Shown: positions 9,339-17,091, counted from the stretch's first letter. The stretch: DNA of 43,688 nucleotides from Siccirubricoccus soli (GCF_024178315.1 NZ_JAMZIK010000056.1:1-43688); one strand, 5' to 3'. Numbers and translations are program-made. The notes: generated from the sequence alone by a model not told the origin.

Positions 9339-10175
9339 ATGCCGCTGAATTCGGTGAATACCAATGTTGGCGCGATGGTGGCGCTGCAGTCGCTGAACCG
9401 GACGAGCGACGAACTCTCGGCAACCCAGAAGCGGATCTCCACCGGCTACCGGGTGGCGGATGCGAAGGATGACGGCGCCGCCTTCGCAGTGGCGGAACGC
9501 ATCCGCGGCGATATTTCGGCGACCACCTCGGCCAATGAGCAGCTCGGCGGCGTGAAGGGCCTGCTGGACGTCACCAATGCGGCACTCGAGAATGTCTCCA
9601 CCGCCCTGCAGACCCTGAAGAGCACCACGGTCAAGCTGGCCGACGGCACCATCACCGCCGACCAGCGCACCCAGTACCAGGCGCAGGTGAAGGAGCTGAC
9701 CAACAACATCAAGTCCTTCATCCAGGATGCCAGCTACAACGGGCTGAACATCCTGAACGACCCGGCGACGCTCGGCGTCAACGTCGTCACCAACGGCCAG
9801 GGCACCTACTACACCTTCAGCGGCTATGCAGCGCTGACCAACGTCTACAACGTGGTTTCCACCGCCAATACCTGGACCGCGGGCAGCGCCGCGGCGGCGC
9901 TCTCGACCACCGGCTCGGTCATGTCGGCGATCACCAACGTGCTGACGCAGCTCAACAATTTCGGCAGCTACTCGAACTACATCGAAAGCCAGATCAACTA
10001 CAACAAGTCCATCCTGGACGCCCAGGAAAGCGGCCTCGGCGCGCTGATCGACGCCGACATGGCCAAGGAATCCGCCCGGCTGCAGGCGCTGCAGATCCGC
10101 CAGCAGCTCGGCACCCAGGCCCTCGGCATCGCCAACAACGCGCCGCAATCCCTGCTGAGCCTGTTCCGCGGCTGA
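9339..10175 (+). CDS. fliC: Flagellin
   Basis: 278 aa, a short flagellin. The N-terminal D0/D1 helix includes NTNVGAMVALQSLNRTSDEL, KRISTGYRVADAKDD and AFAVAERIRGDI. The C-terminal D1/D0 helix includes SQINYNKSILDAQESGLGAL, ADMAKESARLQALQIRQQL and ends NNAPQSLLSLFRG. The middle (about residues 140-210) is short and rich in Thr, Ser, Ala and Asn, a plausible exposed and O-glycosylatable domain (inference). GAGGGA lies about 8 nt before the ATG. No flaF, flbT or other flagellar gene is adjacent. Exported by the flagellar type III system and assembled into the filament. Confidence 0.95.
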   Translation: MPLNSVNTNVGAMVALQSLNRTSDELSATQKRISTGYRVADAKDDGAAFAVAERIRGDISATTSANEQLGGVKGLLDVTNAALENVSTALQTLKSTTVKLADGTITADQRTQYQAQVKELTNNIKSFIQDASYNGLNILNDPATLGVNVVTNGQGTYYTFSGYAALTNVYNVVSTANTWTAGSAAAALSTTGSVMSAITNVLTQLNNFGSYSNYIESQINYNKSILDAQESGLGALIDADMAKESARLQALQIRQQLGTQALGIANNAPQSLLSLFRG

Positions 10176-10252
10176 TCCCGCCGCGGAACGGGGGGCTTTA
10201 CGCCCCGCCCCAGCCTGCTACAGCGCAGCCGAGGTCGTCCGGGAGGAACGTC

Positions 10253-11218
10253 ATGGCTCGCATCTCACGTCGTACCCTGCTGGCGGCAAGCCTGCTCCCC
10301 GGCCCCGTCCTCGCGCAGGGCGCCTGGCCGAGCCGGCCCGTCACCCTCATCGTCCCCTGGGCCCCCGGTGGCTCCAACGACGTCGCCGCGCGACTCATCG
10401 CGCCGCATCTGGAAGCCCGCTTCGGCCAGCCCTTCGTCATCGAGAACCGTCCGGGCGGCGGCGGCAGCCTCGGCATGGGCATGGTGGCCCGGGCCCGGCC
10501 GGACGGATCGACCATGCTGGTCTCCTCCGCCTCCAACCACGTCTTCCACGCGCTGATCCAGCCCGACCTCGGCTATGACGTGCAGCAAAGCCTGGCCGGC
10601 GTTGCCATGCTGGTGGATGTGCCGAATGTCCTGGCCGTCACCAACGGCCTCGACGTGAACAGCGTGCAGGAGCTGATCGCGAAGGTCCGCGCGGCGGGCG
10701 GGATGAGCTTCGGCTCCTCCGGCGTCGGGTCCTCCAACCACCTGGCCGGGGAGCTGTTCCGCCTGCGCACGGGCCTCGATCTGACCCATGTGCCCTATCG
10801 CGGCGGCGGCCAGGCGATCTCGGACCTCATCGCCGGCACGGTGCCGATGGCGTTCCTCAACCTGCCGACGGTGCTGGGCCCGGCGCAGTCCGGGCGGGCG
10901 AAGATCCTGGCGGTGGGCACCGACCAGCGCGTCAGCAGCCAGCCGAACATCCCGACCATGCAGGAGCAGGGCGTGCCGGATTATTCGGTGCGGTCCTGGA
11001 CCGGCCTTTTCACCCCGCGTGGCACGCCGCAGCCGATCATCGATAGCTTGGCGGCGGCGCTGAAGGACATATTGCAGGAGCCGGCGCTGAAGGCGCGGCT
11101 GCTGGAGCTGGGCAGCGAGCCGATCTGGATGGACCCGGCGGCGACGGACCGCTTCGTGAAGGCGGAATTCGACCGCTGGGGGCCGGTGGTGAAGGCGGCC
11201 AACGTCAAGCTGGAATAG
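10253..11218 (+). CDS. Bug/TctC-family extracytoplasmic solute-binding protein
   Basis: 321 aa. The signal peptide MARISRRTLLAASLLPGPVLA has an RR pair and is cleaved near AQG. The mature start WPSRPVTLIVPWAPGGSND and the later FVIENRPGGGGSLGMG, GSSGVGSSNHLAGELF and HVPYRGGGQAISDL are standard Bug motifs. GGGAGG precedes the ATG. Bug proteins bind carboxylates or amides in the periplasm, usually for a TctAB permease; no permease gene is present in this window. It runs towards the TcuA-like gene, with the palindrome cluster 11272-11502 between them. Confidence 0.93.
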   Translation: MARISRRTLLAASLLPGPVLAQGAWPSRPVTLIVPWAPGGSNDVAARLIAPHLEARFGQPFVIENRPGGGGSLGMGMVARARPDGSTMLVSSASNHVFHALIQPDLGYDVQQSLAGVAMLVDVPNVLAVTNGLDVNSVQELIAKVRAAGGMSFGSSGVGSSNHLAGELFRLRTGLDLTHVPYRGGGQAISDLIAGTVPMAFLNLPTVLGPAQSGRAKILAVGTDQRVSSQPNIPTMQEQGVPDYSVRSWTGLFTPRGTPQPIIDSLAAALKDILQEPALKARLLELGSEPIWMDPAATDRFVKAEFDRWGPVVKAANVKLE

Positions 11219-11271
11219 GCCACCCGAACCAGGCCCGAGGGGCGGCCCGGGTGGCCCGCCCTGCCCTGTCC

Positions 11272-11334
11272 TGGAGCAGCCTCCGACCCGATGGATCGCG
11301 GCGTGATCCATCAGCCCGGAGATAAGCTGCTCCA
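11272..11334. repeat. Nested palindrome
   Basis: A three-tier inverted repeat. The outer arms are tggagcagc (11272-11280) and gctgctcca (11326-11334). The middle arms are ctccg and cggag. The inner arms are gatggatc (11290-11297) and gatccatc (11305-11312). It lies 53 bp past the Bug gene stop, in the convergent gap with the FAD dehydrogenase gene. No transposase is nearby. Confidence 0.75.
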
Positions 11335-11349
11335 ATAATTGCATTTTCC

Positions 11350-11398
11350 AGAGCAGGAAGTCCGATCAGGCGGGTCCGCCTGATCGGGATATCGCTCT
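11350..11398. repeat. 12-bp perfect palindrome in an outer stem
   Basis: The inner arms ccgatcaggcgg (11362-11373) and ccgcctgatcgg (11376-11387) are perfectly complementary with a 2-nt loop. The outer arms are agagc (11350-11354) and gctct (11394-11398). It sits directly between the nested palindrome at 11272 and the 106-bp repeat at 11397, so the three form one composite element. Confidence 0.75.
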
Positions 11399-11502
11399 AG
11401 AGCAGATCGCCGCAGGGCGGCATCCCCGAAGGCGTCAATCTGCTCTGCAAACAAGGGCGTAGCGCGTTTTCGGTGAACGCATGTGAACCGAAAACGCTCT
11501 AG
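11397..11502 (-). repeat. Dispersed double-hairpin repeat, copy A
   Basis: About 106 bp bounded by CTAG at both ends. One half is an inverted repeat around the ACCGAAAACGCTCT / AGAGCGTTTTCGGT type arms; the other half pairs AGAGCAGAT with ATCTGCTCT. Read on the minus strand it matches 26009-26115 base for base over most of its length. Its CTAG end supplies the TAG stop of the TcuA-like gene at 11499-11501. Confidence 0.85.
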
Positions 11503-12989
11503 GTGTTGCTCCGCTGGTCCGCCACCGCCGTGGCGCCGGCCAGCTTGCCGAAGACGGCGCCGTTGATGAGGCCGGAGCCGCCCGGATAGTTGAAGTAGAA
11601 GATGCCGCCCACCAGCTCGCCGGCCGCGTAGAGGCCCTGGATCGGCTGCTGGTCGGCATCCAGCACCCGCGCCTCGGTGTCGATCCGCAGCCCGCCGAAG
11701 GTGAAGGTGATGCCGCAGCCCACCTGGAAGGCCTTGAAGGGCCCCTGGTCAATGGTGTTGGCCCAGTTGGTCTTGTTGACCGCGAGGCCCTCGGTGCGGC
11801 GCCCGTCCTTGATGTTCGGGTTGAAGGGGATGTCCTGTCGCACCGCGGCGTTGTAGGCACGGATCTCCTCCAGGAAGGCCTTGCCGTCCACGCCTTCCAG
11901 CTTCTCCGCCAGCTCCTCCAGCGTGTTGGCCTCGACCTTCGTCACCTGCTTGATCCGGTACTCATCGCGGAGCTGCTTCTCCACCTTCGCGTCGAAGACC
12001 TGCCAGGCGAAATTGCCCGGCTGCTCCAGCACGACGCGGCCGTATTTCGCATAGGTGTAGTTGCGGAAATCGGCGCCCTCGTCGAGGAAGCGGCGGCCAT
12101 TCGCGTTGATCAGCACCGACCAGGGGTAGGAGTGCTTCTGGAAGGCGTCGCCGACCGCGAGGTCGCCATATTCCGGCGCGTTGAAATCCCACTGCACGGC
12201 ATGGCAGCCGGACCAGTTGCCGAAGGGCGAGGCGCCGACCTCCAGCGCCATCTTGATGCCGTCGCCGGTGTTGAAGCGGGTGCCGCGCACCTTCGCCAGC
12301 TCCCAGCCCGGGCCGAGATAGCGGGTGCGCATCTCCGCATCGCCCTGGAAGCCGCCGGCGGCCAGGATCACGGACGGCGCCTTGATGTCGTAGATGCGGC
12401 CGGGCGTCTTGACCTGCACGCCCTGCACCTTGAAGCCGTCATAGAGGATCTTCTGTGCGCGCGTCGCGTAGCGGATCTCGATGCCGCGCTTCCTGGCGGA
12501 TTCCGTCTCCGCCTGCACCAGGCCCGGCCCGCCGCCATAGGCGGAGACGGTGAGCCCGCCCCAGAATTTGAAGCGGCCATCGATCTTGAAGGCCTGCTGG
12601 CCCCAGATGGGCGCGAATTTCACCCCCTTGCCGTGCAGCCACTTCATCGTCTCGAAGCTGCGGCGCACCAGGATCTCGCAGAGGTCCGGGTCGGTGCGGT
12701 TGCGGGTCACCCGGAACATGTCGTCGAAGAACTGCTCTTCGGTGTAGGTGCCGAAATCGGTGATGGCGATCTCGGCCTCGGTCAGGTCCGGCATGATCGC
12801 CTTCAGATCCTCGACGCCACGATAGGCGAAGCGGATGTTGCCGGCGGTGAAGCGGGTATTGCCGCCCGCCTCCTCCTCCGGCGCGCGTTCCAGCACCACC
12901 ACCCGGGCCCCCTGCTCCTGCGCGGAGAGCGCCGCACAGAAGGCGGCATTGCCGCCACCCACCACGATGACGTCGAATTCGTCGGCCAT
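11499..12989 (-). CDS. tcuA: FAD-dependent dehydrogenase, TcuA (tricarballylate dehydrogenase)-like
   Basis: 496 aa. FAD-dependent fumarate reductase/succinate dehydrogenase flavoprotein family. The N-terminal dinucleotide loop is VVGGGNAAFCAALSAQEQGA, where the GNAAxCAAL form is typical of TcuA. Then come GGNTRFTAGNIRFAYRG, ILAAGGFQGDAEMR near the middle, and the C-terminal GLYAAGELVGGIFYFNYPGG with GSGLINGAVFG. TcuA oxidises tricarballylate to cis-aconitate in Salmonella; the substrate here is inferred. The ATG at 12989 is chosen by the start of the Rossmann fold; the open frame extends further upstream without similarity. The TAG stop falls inside repeat copy A. The divergently read neighbourhood (GntR regulator, CitE-like lyase) fits an organic-acid module. 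Confidence 0.82.
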   Translation of the reverse strand: MADEFDVIVVGGGNAAFCAALSAQEQGARVVVLERAPEEEAGGNTRFTAGNIRFAYRGVEDLKAIMPDLTEAEIAITDFGTYTEEQFFDDMFRVTRNRTDPDLCEILVRRSFETMKWLHGKGVKFAPIWGQQAFKIDGRFKFWGGLTVSAYGGGPGLVQAETESARKRGIEIRYATRAQKILYDGFKVQGVQVKTPGRIYDIKAPSVILAAGGFQGDAEMRTRYLGPGWELAKVRGTRFNTGDGIKMALEVGASPFGNWSGCHAVQWDFNAPEYGDLAVGDAFQKHSYPWSVLINANGRRFLDEGADFRNYTYAKYGRVVLEQPGNFAWQVFDAKVEKQLRDEYRIKQVTKVEANTLEELAEKLEGVDGKAFLEEIRAYNAAVRQDIPFNPNIKDGRRTEGLAVNKTNWANTIDQGPFKAFQVGCGITFTFGGLRIDTEARVLDADQQPIQGLYAAGELVGGIFYFNYPGGSGLINGAVFGKLAGATAVADQRSNT

Positions 12990-13015
12990 GACCGGCCCCC
13001 TTTCTCGGCGGAATT

Positions 13016-13033
13016 GTGCACCGATGTATGCAC
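13016..13033. promoter_or_regulatory. Possible second GntR operator
   Basis: An imperfect palindrome with arms gtgca (13016-13020) and tgcac (13029-13033); its right part TGTATGCAC resembles the half-site of the stronger operator at 13803-13822. It lies 27-44 bp upstream of the TcuA-like ATG and downstream of the GntR gene, where a repressor of the dehydrogenase gene would bind. Confidence 0.45.
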
Positions 13034-13140
13034 GGGCTGGGGAGGCTGTCCAGCGAGGCCCCGGCGCGCGGCCTCCAGCCTGTCCCGGGCCGGGCGGCAG
13101 CGCCTGCCCTGCCGCACCCCGCGCAGCGGCATGCCCGGCG

Positions 13141-13797
13141 TCAGCCCGCCGCCGCCGCCATGGCCAGGCGGGCGGCATGGGCGGCCAGGATATGCGCCCG
13201 CGCCGCCGCCTCCGCCCCCGCCGCGTCGCGGGCGGCAATGGCGGCGACGATGTCCGCATGCTCCTCCCGCGCCGCCGCGGCGCGGCCCGGCAGGTCCAGC
13301 GTGGTCGGGCCCAGCAGCAGCAGGGCGTCGGAGAGGGAGGAGAGCGCCCGCAGCAGGTAGCGGTTATGCGCCACCTGGTAGAGGGCGCGGTGGAAGCGGC
13401 GGTTGTGCTCCGCCACCTGCTCCGGCGCCAGGGCCGCCTCATCCGCCACCATGCGCTGCAACAGCATGATCTCCGGCCGCCCGGCATGCTGCGCGGCGAG
13501 GCGGGCGGCGGTGCCCTCCAGCGCCTCCCGCATCACATAGAGCTCATCCACCTCGGCATGGTCATAGGCGGCAACGCAGAGGCCGCCGCCCGGCCCGGGC
13601 GCCAGCAGCCCTTCGGATTGCAACCGGCGGATCGCCTCCCGCACCGGGGTGCGGCTCATGCCCAGCCGCTCCGCCAGCTCCGATTCCAGCACGCGCTGAC
13701 CGGGCCGCAGGGCGCCGCTGCGCAGCCCCTCGCGGAAGCGGTCATAGGCCTGCCCGGCCAGGCTCTGCCCGGCGGGAAGGGTGGCAATGCGGCGCAT
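13141..13797 (-). CDS. GntR-family regulator, FCD (FadR) subfamily
   Basis: 218 aa from the ATG at 13795-13797. The longer open frame to 13899 would run through the operator and into the divergent gene. The N-terminal winged helix has YDRFREGLRSGALRPGQRV, SELAERLGMSRTPVREAIRR and LQSEGLLAP. The C-terminal FCD domain has ELYVMREALEGTAARLAA, HNRRFHRALYQVAHN and the metal-ligand-type EEHADIVAAIAARD. Such regulators usually bind a carboxylate effector. Perfect operator arms lie just upstream, between this gene and the CitE-like gene, so autoregulation and control of both flanking genes is likely. Confidence 0.9.
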   Translation of the reverse strand: MRRIATLPAGQSLAGQAYDRFREGLRSGALRPGQRVLESELAERLGMSRTPVREAIRRLQSEGLLAPGPGGGLCVAAYDHAEVDELYVMREALEGTAARLAAQHAGRPEIMLLQRMVADEAALAPEQVAEHNRRFHRALYQVAHNRYLLRALSSLSDALLLLGPTTLDLPGRAAAAREEHADIVAAIAARDAAGAEAAARAHILAAHAARLAMAAAAG

Positions 13798-13802
13798 GGC
13801 AG

Positions 13803-13822
13803 ATGCATACGCTTGTATGCAT
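13803..13822. promoter_or_regulatory. Palindromic operator for the GntR/FCD regulator
   Basis: Perfect 8-bp arms atgcatac (13803-13810) and gtatgcat (13815-13822), 4-bp spacer. It is centred in the 100-bp divergent gap between the regulator (start 13797) and the CitE-like gene (start 13898). The A/T-rich palindrome stands out in a 70% G+C background and has the length and symmetry of FCD-type GntR sites. Confidence 0.75.
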
Positions 13823-13897
13823 CCCGGAAGCAAGCACCATTGACCGAGCCCCGGCCGGGGCCCAGCATCCGCTGCCTGCTGCAGGGGGAAAACGCAC

Positions 13898-14764
13898 ATG
13901 CACGCGCTGCCGAATTGGCGATCGCTGCTCTATGTGCCGGCGACGCGGGAGAGCTTCGTCGCCAAGGCGCATACCAGGGGGGCGGACGCCATCATCCTCG
14001 ACCTCGAGGATGCGGTGGCCCCGGCAGAGAAGCCGGCGGCCCGGGCGGCGCTCGCCAAGGCGGTGCCGAGCGTGCGCCAGGGTGGCGCCGATGTCTGCGT
14101 CCGCATCAACCGGCCGCTGCGGATGGCGGTGCAGGATATCGACGCGGCGGTGGCCGCCGGCGCCGATGTGCTGGTGCTGACCAAGCTGATGGGCCCGGAG
14201 CATGTGCGGCTGCTGGAGGAGCTGACGGCGGAATCGGAAGCCGCGCATGGCGTGGCGGTGGGCCACACCCGCTTCATCGGCCTGGTGGAGACGGCGGCGG
14301 CGCTCTCCGCCATGCAGGCGATCGCCGGCGCCAGCCCGCGGATGGTGGCGCTGGGCGCGGGCGGCGAGGACCTCGCCACCGATCTCGGCATGGAGCCGAC
14401 GCCGGATGCGCTCTTCGTGCCGAAGATGCTGGCGGTGCTGGCAGCGCGTGCCGCGGGCGTGCTGCCGCTCGGCTTCATCGGCACCGTCGCCGGGCTATCC
14501 GACCCTGAGGGCTACCGCGCCATGCTGCGCCGCTCCCGCGCGCTGGGCTTCGCCTGCGCGAGCTGCGTTCACCCCTCCCAGGTGTCGGTCGTCAACGAGG
14601 AATATGGCGCCCGGCCGGAGGACGTGGCCCGCGCCCAGCGGATGGTGGAGGCCTTCGCGACGGCCCTCGCCCAGGGGCTCGGCGCCGTCAGCTTCGAGGG
14701 CCAGATGATCGACGAGCCCGTCGTGGAACGGGCCCGGCGATTGCTCGCGCGGGCCCGTCAGTGA
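13898..14764 (+). CDS. CitE-like CoA-ester lyase (HpcH/HpaI family)
   Basis: 288 aa. TIM-barrel lyase/aldolase. RSLLYVPATRESFVAKA at residues 8-24 binds the CoA ester in the family; ILDLEDAVAPAEK, CVRINRP, FIGLVETAAAL (Glu metal ligand), GAGGEDLATDLG (Asp metal ligand) and CVHPSQV are all conserved. Length is typical of CitE-like, malyl-CoA or citramalyl-CoA lyases. GGGGG is about 10 nt before the ATG. It is divergent from the GntR gene across the operator. With TcuA and a Bug protein it suggests oxidation of a tricarboxylate followed by CoA-dependent cleavage (inference); the CoA-transferase step is not in this group. Confidence 0.88.
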   Translation: MHALPNWRSLLYVPATRESFVAKAHTRGADAIILDLEDAVAPAEKPAARAALAKAVPSVRQGGADVCVRINRPLRMAVQDIDAAVAAGADVLVLTKLMGPEHVRLLEELTAESEAAHGVAVGHTRFIGLVETAAALSAMQAIAGASPRMVALGAGGEDLATDLGMEPTPDALFVPKMLAVLAARAAGVLPLGFIGTVAGLSDPEGYRAMLRRSRALGFACASCVHPSQVSVVNEEYGARPEDVARAQRMVEAFATALAQGLGAVSFEGQMIDEPVVERARRLLARARQ

Positions 14765-14829
14765 TGCGTCAGGGGCAACCGGCCCCTGACAAGGCGTCCG
14801 GGGGCCGTGCCGCGACGGCCCCGCCGGCC

Positions 14830-15711
14830 TCAGCTCCGCCCCGGCCCGCGCCTCTCATTCTCCGGATGGGCGCCGCTGACATTGGTGCCGAGGTTGCGGT
14901 CCACCGCGCGGCTGGCGGCGGTGCCGGGGGGGTTGCCCGGGGTGCCATCCGCCGCGCCGCGCCGCGCCTCGTTCTCCGGCCGCGCGCCGCTGATGTTCGT
15001 CCCCAGCGCGTCATCCACGCCGCGGGAGAGCTTGGTGCCCGGCGGGTTGCCCGGGGTGCCGTCCGGCGGGCTGGAGAGCGCCGCATCGGTCCGCGTGCCC
15101 ATCCCGGTGCGGGTGCCCATCTGCGCCGCCGCCGTCGTGGTGCCGACGCCGGCCGCGGTGCCGAGGCCGCTTTCCGGCATCGCCGCCTCGTCGTAGCCGG
15201 TCCAGCCGGCCGAGCGCCAGGAGGCCTCGCGCTCGGCGGTGTCCACCGCATTGTGGCGGGCCAGGATCGCCTCGGCTTCCGCGGCACGGCTTTCCTCGGC
15301 GCGCAGCGTCACCAGGTTGCCGCCGCGGCGCAGCCCCTCGGCATAGACATGGGCGTGCTCCTCGCTCACCCCCGCCTTGGTCAGTGCGCCCAGCAGCCCG
15401 CCCGCCGCAGCGCCGACGCCGGCGCCGGCCAGCGTCGCCACCAGCCAGCCGGCGGCGACGACCGGGCCGAGGCCGGGAATGGCGAGGGCGCCGATGCCGG
15501 CCAGCAGCCCGGCGCCGCCGCCGACCACCGTGCCGAGCGTCGCGCCCGTGCCGGCGCCGCTGCCCTCATGGGTCTCCGCCGTGCTGCCATCCTCGCCGCG
15601 GGCGATGAGGCTGATATCGTCACGCGCAAAGCCGGCCGCTTCCAGTTCGCTCACCGCGGCGGCGGCATCCGCATAGCTGTCGAACAGCCGCGCAATCGTA
15701 CGAGTTGCCAT
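14830..15711 (-). CDS. General-stress-type protein with glycine-rich core and C-terminal repeats
   Basis: 293 aa. The N-terminus MATRTIARLFDSYADAAAAV followed by ELEAAGFARDDISLIAR resembles the YflT/general stress protein 17M domain. A Gly/Ala-rich hydrophobic stretch (about residues 55-110) looks like a glycine-zipper membrane hairpin. A second alpha/beta half follows (GNLVTLRAEESRAAEAEAIL). The tail has two 38-residue repeats from residues 217 and 255, each starting DGTPGNPPGT and containing LGTN-SGA-PENE. AAGGAGAG precedes the ATG. The family role is poorly known. The next two leftward genes are also envelope or secreted proteins. Confidence 0.75.
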   Translation of the reverse strand: MATRTIARLFDSYADAAAAVSELEAAGFARDDISLIARGEDGSTAETHEGSGAGTGATLGTVVGGGAGLLAGIGALAIPGLGPVVAAGWLVATLAGAGVGAAAGGLLGALTKAGVSEEHAHVYAEGLRRGGNLVTLRAEESRAAEAEAILARHNAVDTAEREASWRSAGWTGYDEAAMPESGLGTAAGVGTTTAAAQMGTRTGMGTRTDAALSSPPDGTPGNPPGTKLSRGVDDALGTNISGARPENEARRGAADGTPGNPPGTAASRAVDRNLGTNVSGAHPENERRGPGRS

Positions 15712-15728
15712 GATCGTCTCTCCTTGGC

Positions 15729-16148
15729 TCAGCGGCTGGTCACATTGCCCTGGTAGTCGAGTGCGACGCCGACCTGTTGGCCGGACCGCATGGCGCGGCC
15801 GCGCCAGATGCCCTGGTCGTCCTTCCGCAGTTCGGAGACGTCGCTGAAGCCGGCGGCCTCGATCCGGCTGCGCGCCTGGCCTTCGGTGAAGCTGTTGGCC
15901 CCGGGCACCGGCGCATCCGCGGTGCGGGTGCCGTTATCGGTGCGCACCGCGGGCTGCGAGCTTTCGTTGCTGCGGTTGGGCGTGGTGGCGCCGCTGGTGG
16001 CATCCGGCGCGGTCATCCCCGGCCGGGTGGTGCCTTCGGTCGCGGCATTGGGGCGGGCGCGGTCCGGCGCGGCCGGCGACACCTGCGCTGCAACCGGCAA
16101 GCTGACGGCAGCGCCCAGCAGGGCCAGGCCGAGAATCTTCGAACGCAT
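15729..16148 (-). CDS. Small secreted protein with C-terminal PepSY-like domain
   Basis: 139 aa from the ATG at 16146-16148, with AGGGAAAACAGG just upstream. Signal peptide MRSKILGLALLGAAVSLPVA, cleaved near AQV. A low-complexity Thr/Pro/Ala/Asn-rich linker covers about residues 25-85. The C-terminal domain SFTEGQARSRIEAAGFSDV, then GIWRGRAMRSGQQVGVALDY and GNVTSR, has the beta-alpha-beta pattern of PepSY-like periplasmic proteins. Only 17 bp separates it from the stress-type gene downstream, so the two may be co-transcribed. Function unknown. Confidence 0.75.
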   Translation of the reverse strand: MRSKILGLALLGAAVSLPVAAQVSPAAPDRARPNAATEGTTRPGMTAPDATSGATTPNRSNESSQPAVRTDNGTRTADAPVPGANSFTEGQARSRIEAAGFSDVSELRKDDQGIWRGRAMRSGQQVGVALDYQGNVTSR

Positions 16149-16239
16149 GTCCTGTTTTCCCTTGACGTGGCGTTGGAGGGCGTTCCGCCCTTCCTGCCGG
16201 CCCCAACGGCACGGGCGGCCGAACGTTCCTTGAGGCGCG

Positions 16240-17091
16240 TCAGAGTGATTCGGCAGCGAAGCTGTCGCATTGCCGCGGGTCGCCGCTGTCCAGCCCGCGG
16301 CGGAACCAGCGGACGCGCTGGGCGGAGCTGCCATGGGTGAAGCTTTCCGGCACCACCGTGCCGCGGGCGCGGCGCTGCAGCCGGTCATCGCCGACGGCAG
16401 CGGCGGCGTTGATCCCTTCCTCGATATCGCCCGGCTCCAGCACCCGCTGGGTCTGCCGCGCCCAGATGCCGGCGAAGCAATCCGCCTGCAGCTCGATCCG
16501 CACCTGTAGTGCGTTCGAGCTCCGCTCATCCATCCGTCGCCGCGCCTCGTTCACGCGGTCGAGGATGCCGAGCTGGTTCTGCACATGGTGCCCGACCTCA
16601 TGCGCGATGACATAGGCGCGGGCGAAATCCCCCGGCGCACCGAGCTGGCGCTCCATGTCCCGGAAGAAGCCGAGATCGAGATAGACCCGCCGATCCTCGG
16701 GGCAATAGAAGGGCCCGACCGCGCTCTGCGCGAAGCCGCAGCCGCTCTGGGTCGCGCCGGTGAAGAGGATGAGGCTGGGCGGGGCGTAGCGCTGGCCGCC
16801 GCGGCGGAAGATCTCGCCCCAGGCATCCTCCGTGGTCGCCAGCACCTGGGCGACGAAGCGGCGCTCCGGCTCCTGCGCGCCATCGGGGCCCGGGCCGGTC
16901 TGCACCACCTGCCGCTCCGGCCCCGCATCCCCGCCGCCATTGAGGATGAAGGAGGGATCCACCCCGAGCAGCAGCGCGATCACCACCAGGGCCACGGTGC
17001 CGATGCCGCCGCCGGCCAAGCCGATCGGCAAGCCGCCGCCGCCGCGCCGGTCCTCCACATTGCTGCTTTCGCGCTCGCCTTCCAGCCGCAT
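16240..17091 (-). CDS. ypfJ: YpfJ-type neutral zinc metallopeptidase
   Basis: 283 aa, KPN_02809/YpfJ family. Short cytoplasmic N-terminus, one membrane segment near residues 20-45 (GLAGGGIGTVALVVIALLLG), then an extracytoplasmic domain. YVIAHEVGHHVQNQLGI carries the HExxH-type zinc site near residue 164, with ELQADCFAGIWA supplying the third ligand. GCGFAQSAVGPFYCPEDRRV and LDLGFF are family motifs. GGGAGG lies upstream of the ATG. It is upstream of the PepSY-like secreted protein on the same strand, 91 bp apart. Confidence 0.92.
   Translation of the reverse strand: MRLEGERESSNVEDRRGGGGLPIGLAGGGIGTVALVVIALLLGVDPSFILNGGGDAGPERQVVQTGPGPDGAQEPERRFVAQVLATTEDAWGEIFRRGGQRYAPPSLILFTGATQSGCGFAQSAVGPFYCPEDRRVYLDLGFFRDMERQLGAPGDFARAYVIAHEVGHHVQNQLGILDRVNEARRRMDERSSNALQVRIELQADCFAGIWARQTQRVLEPGDIEEGINAAAAVGDDRLQRRARGTVVPESFTHGSSAQRVRWFRRGLDSGDPRQCDSFAAESL

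Noticed and set aside
11272-11502. Insertion sequence ends
   Set aside because: No transposase frame, no target duplication and no paired terminal repeats around a gene; a REP/BIME-type element fits better.
12990-13487. N-terminal extension of the TcuA-like frame
   Set aside because: The residues before the Rossmann loop overlap the GntR gene in another frame and the operator region, and show no similarity.
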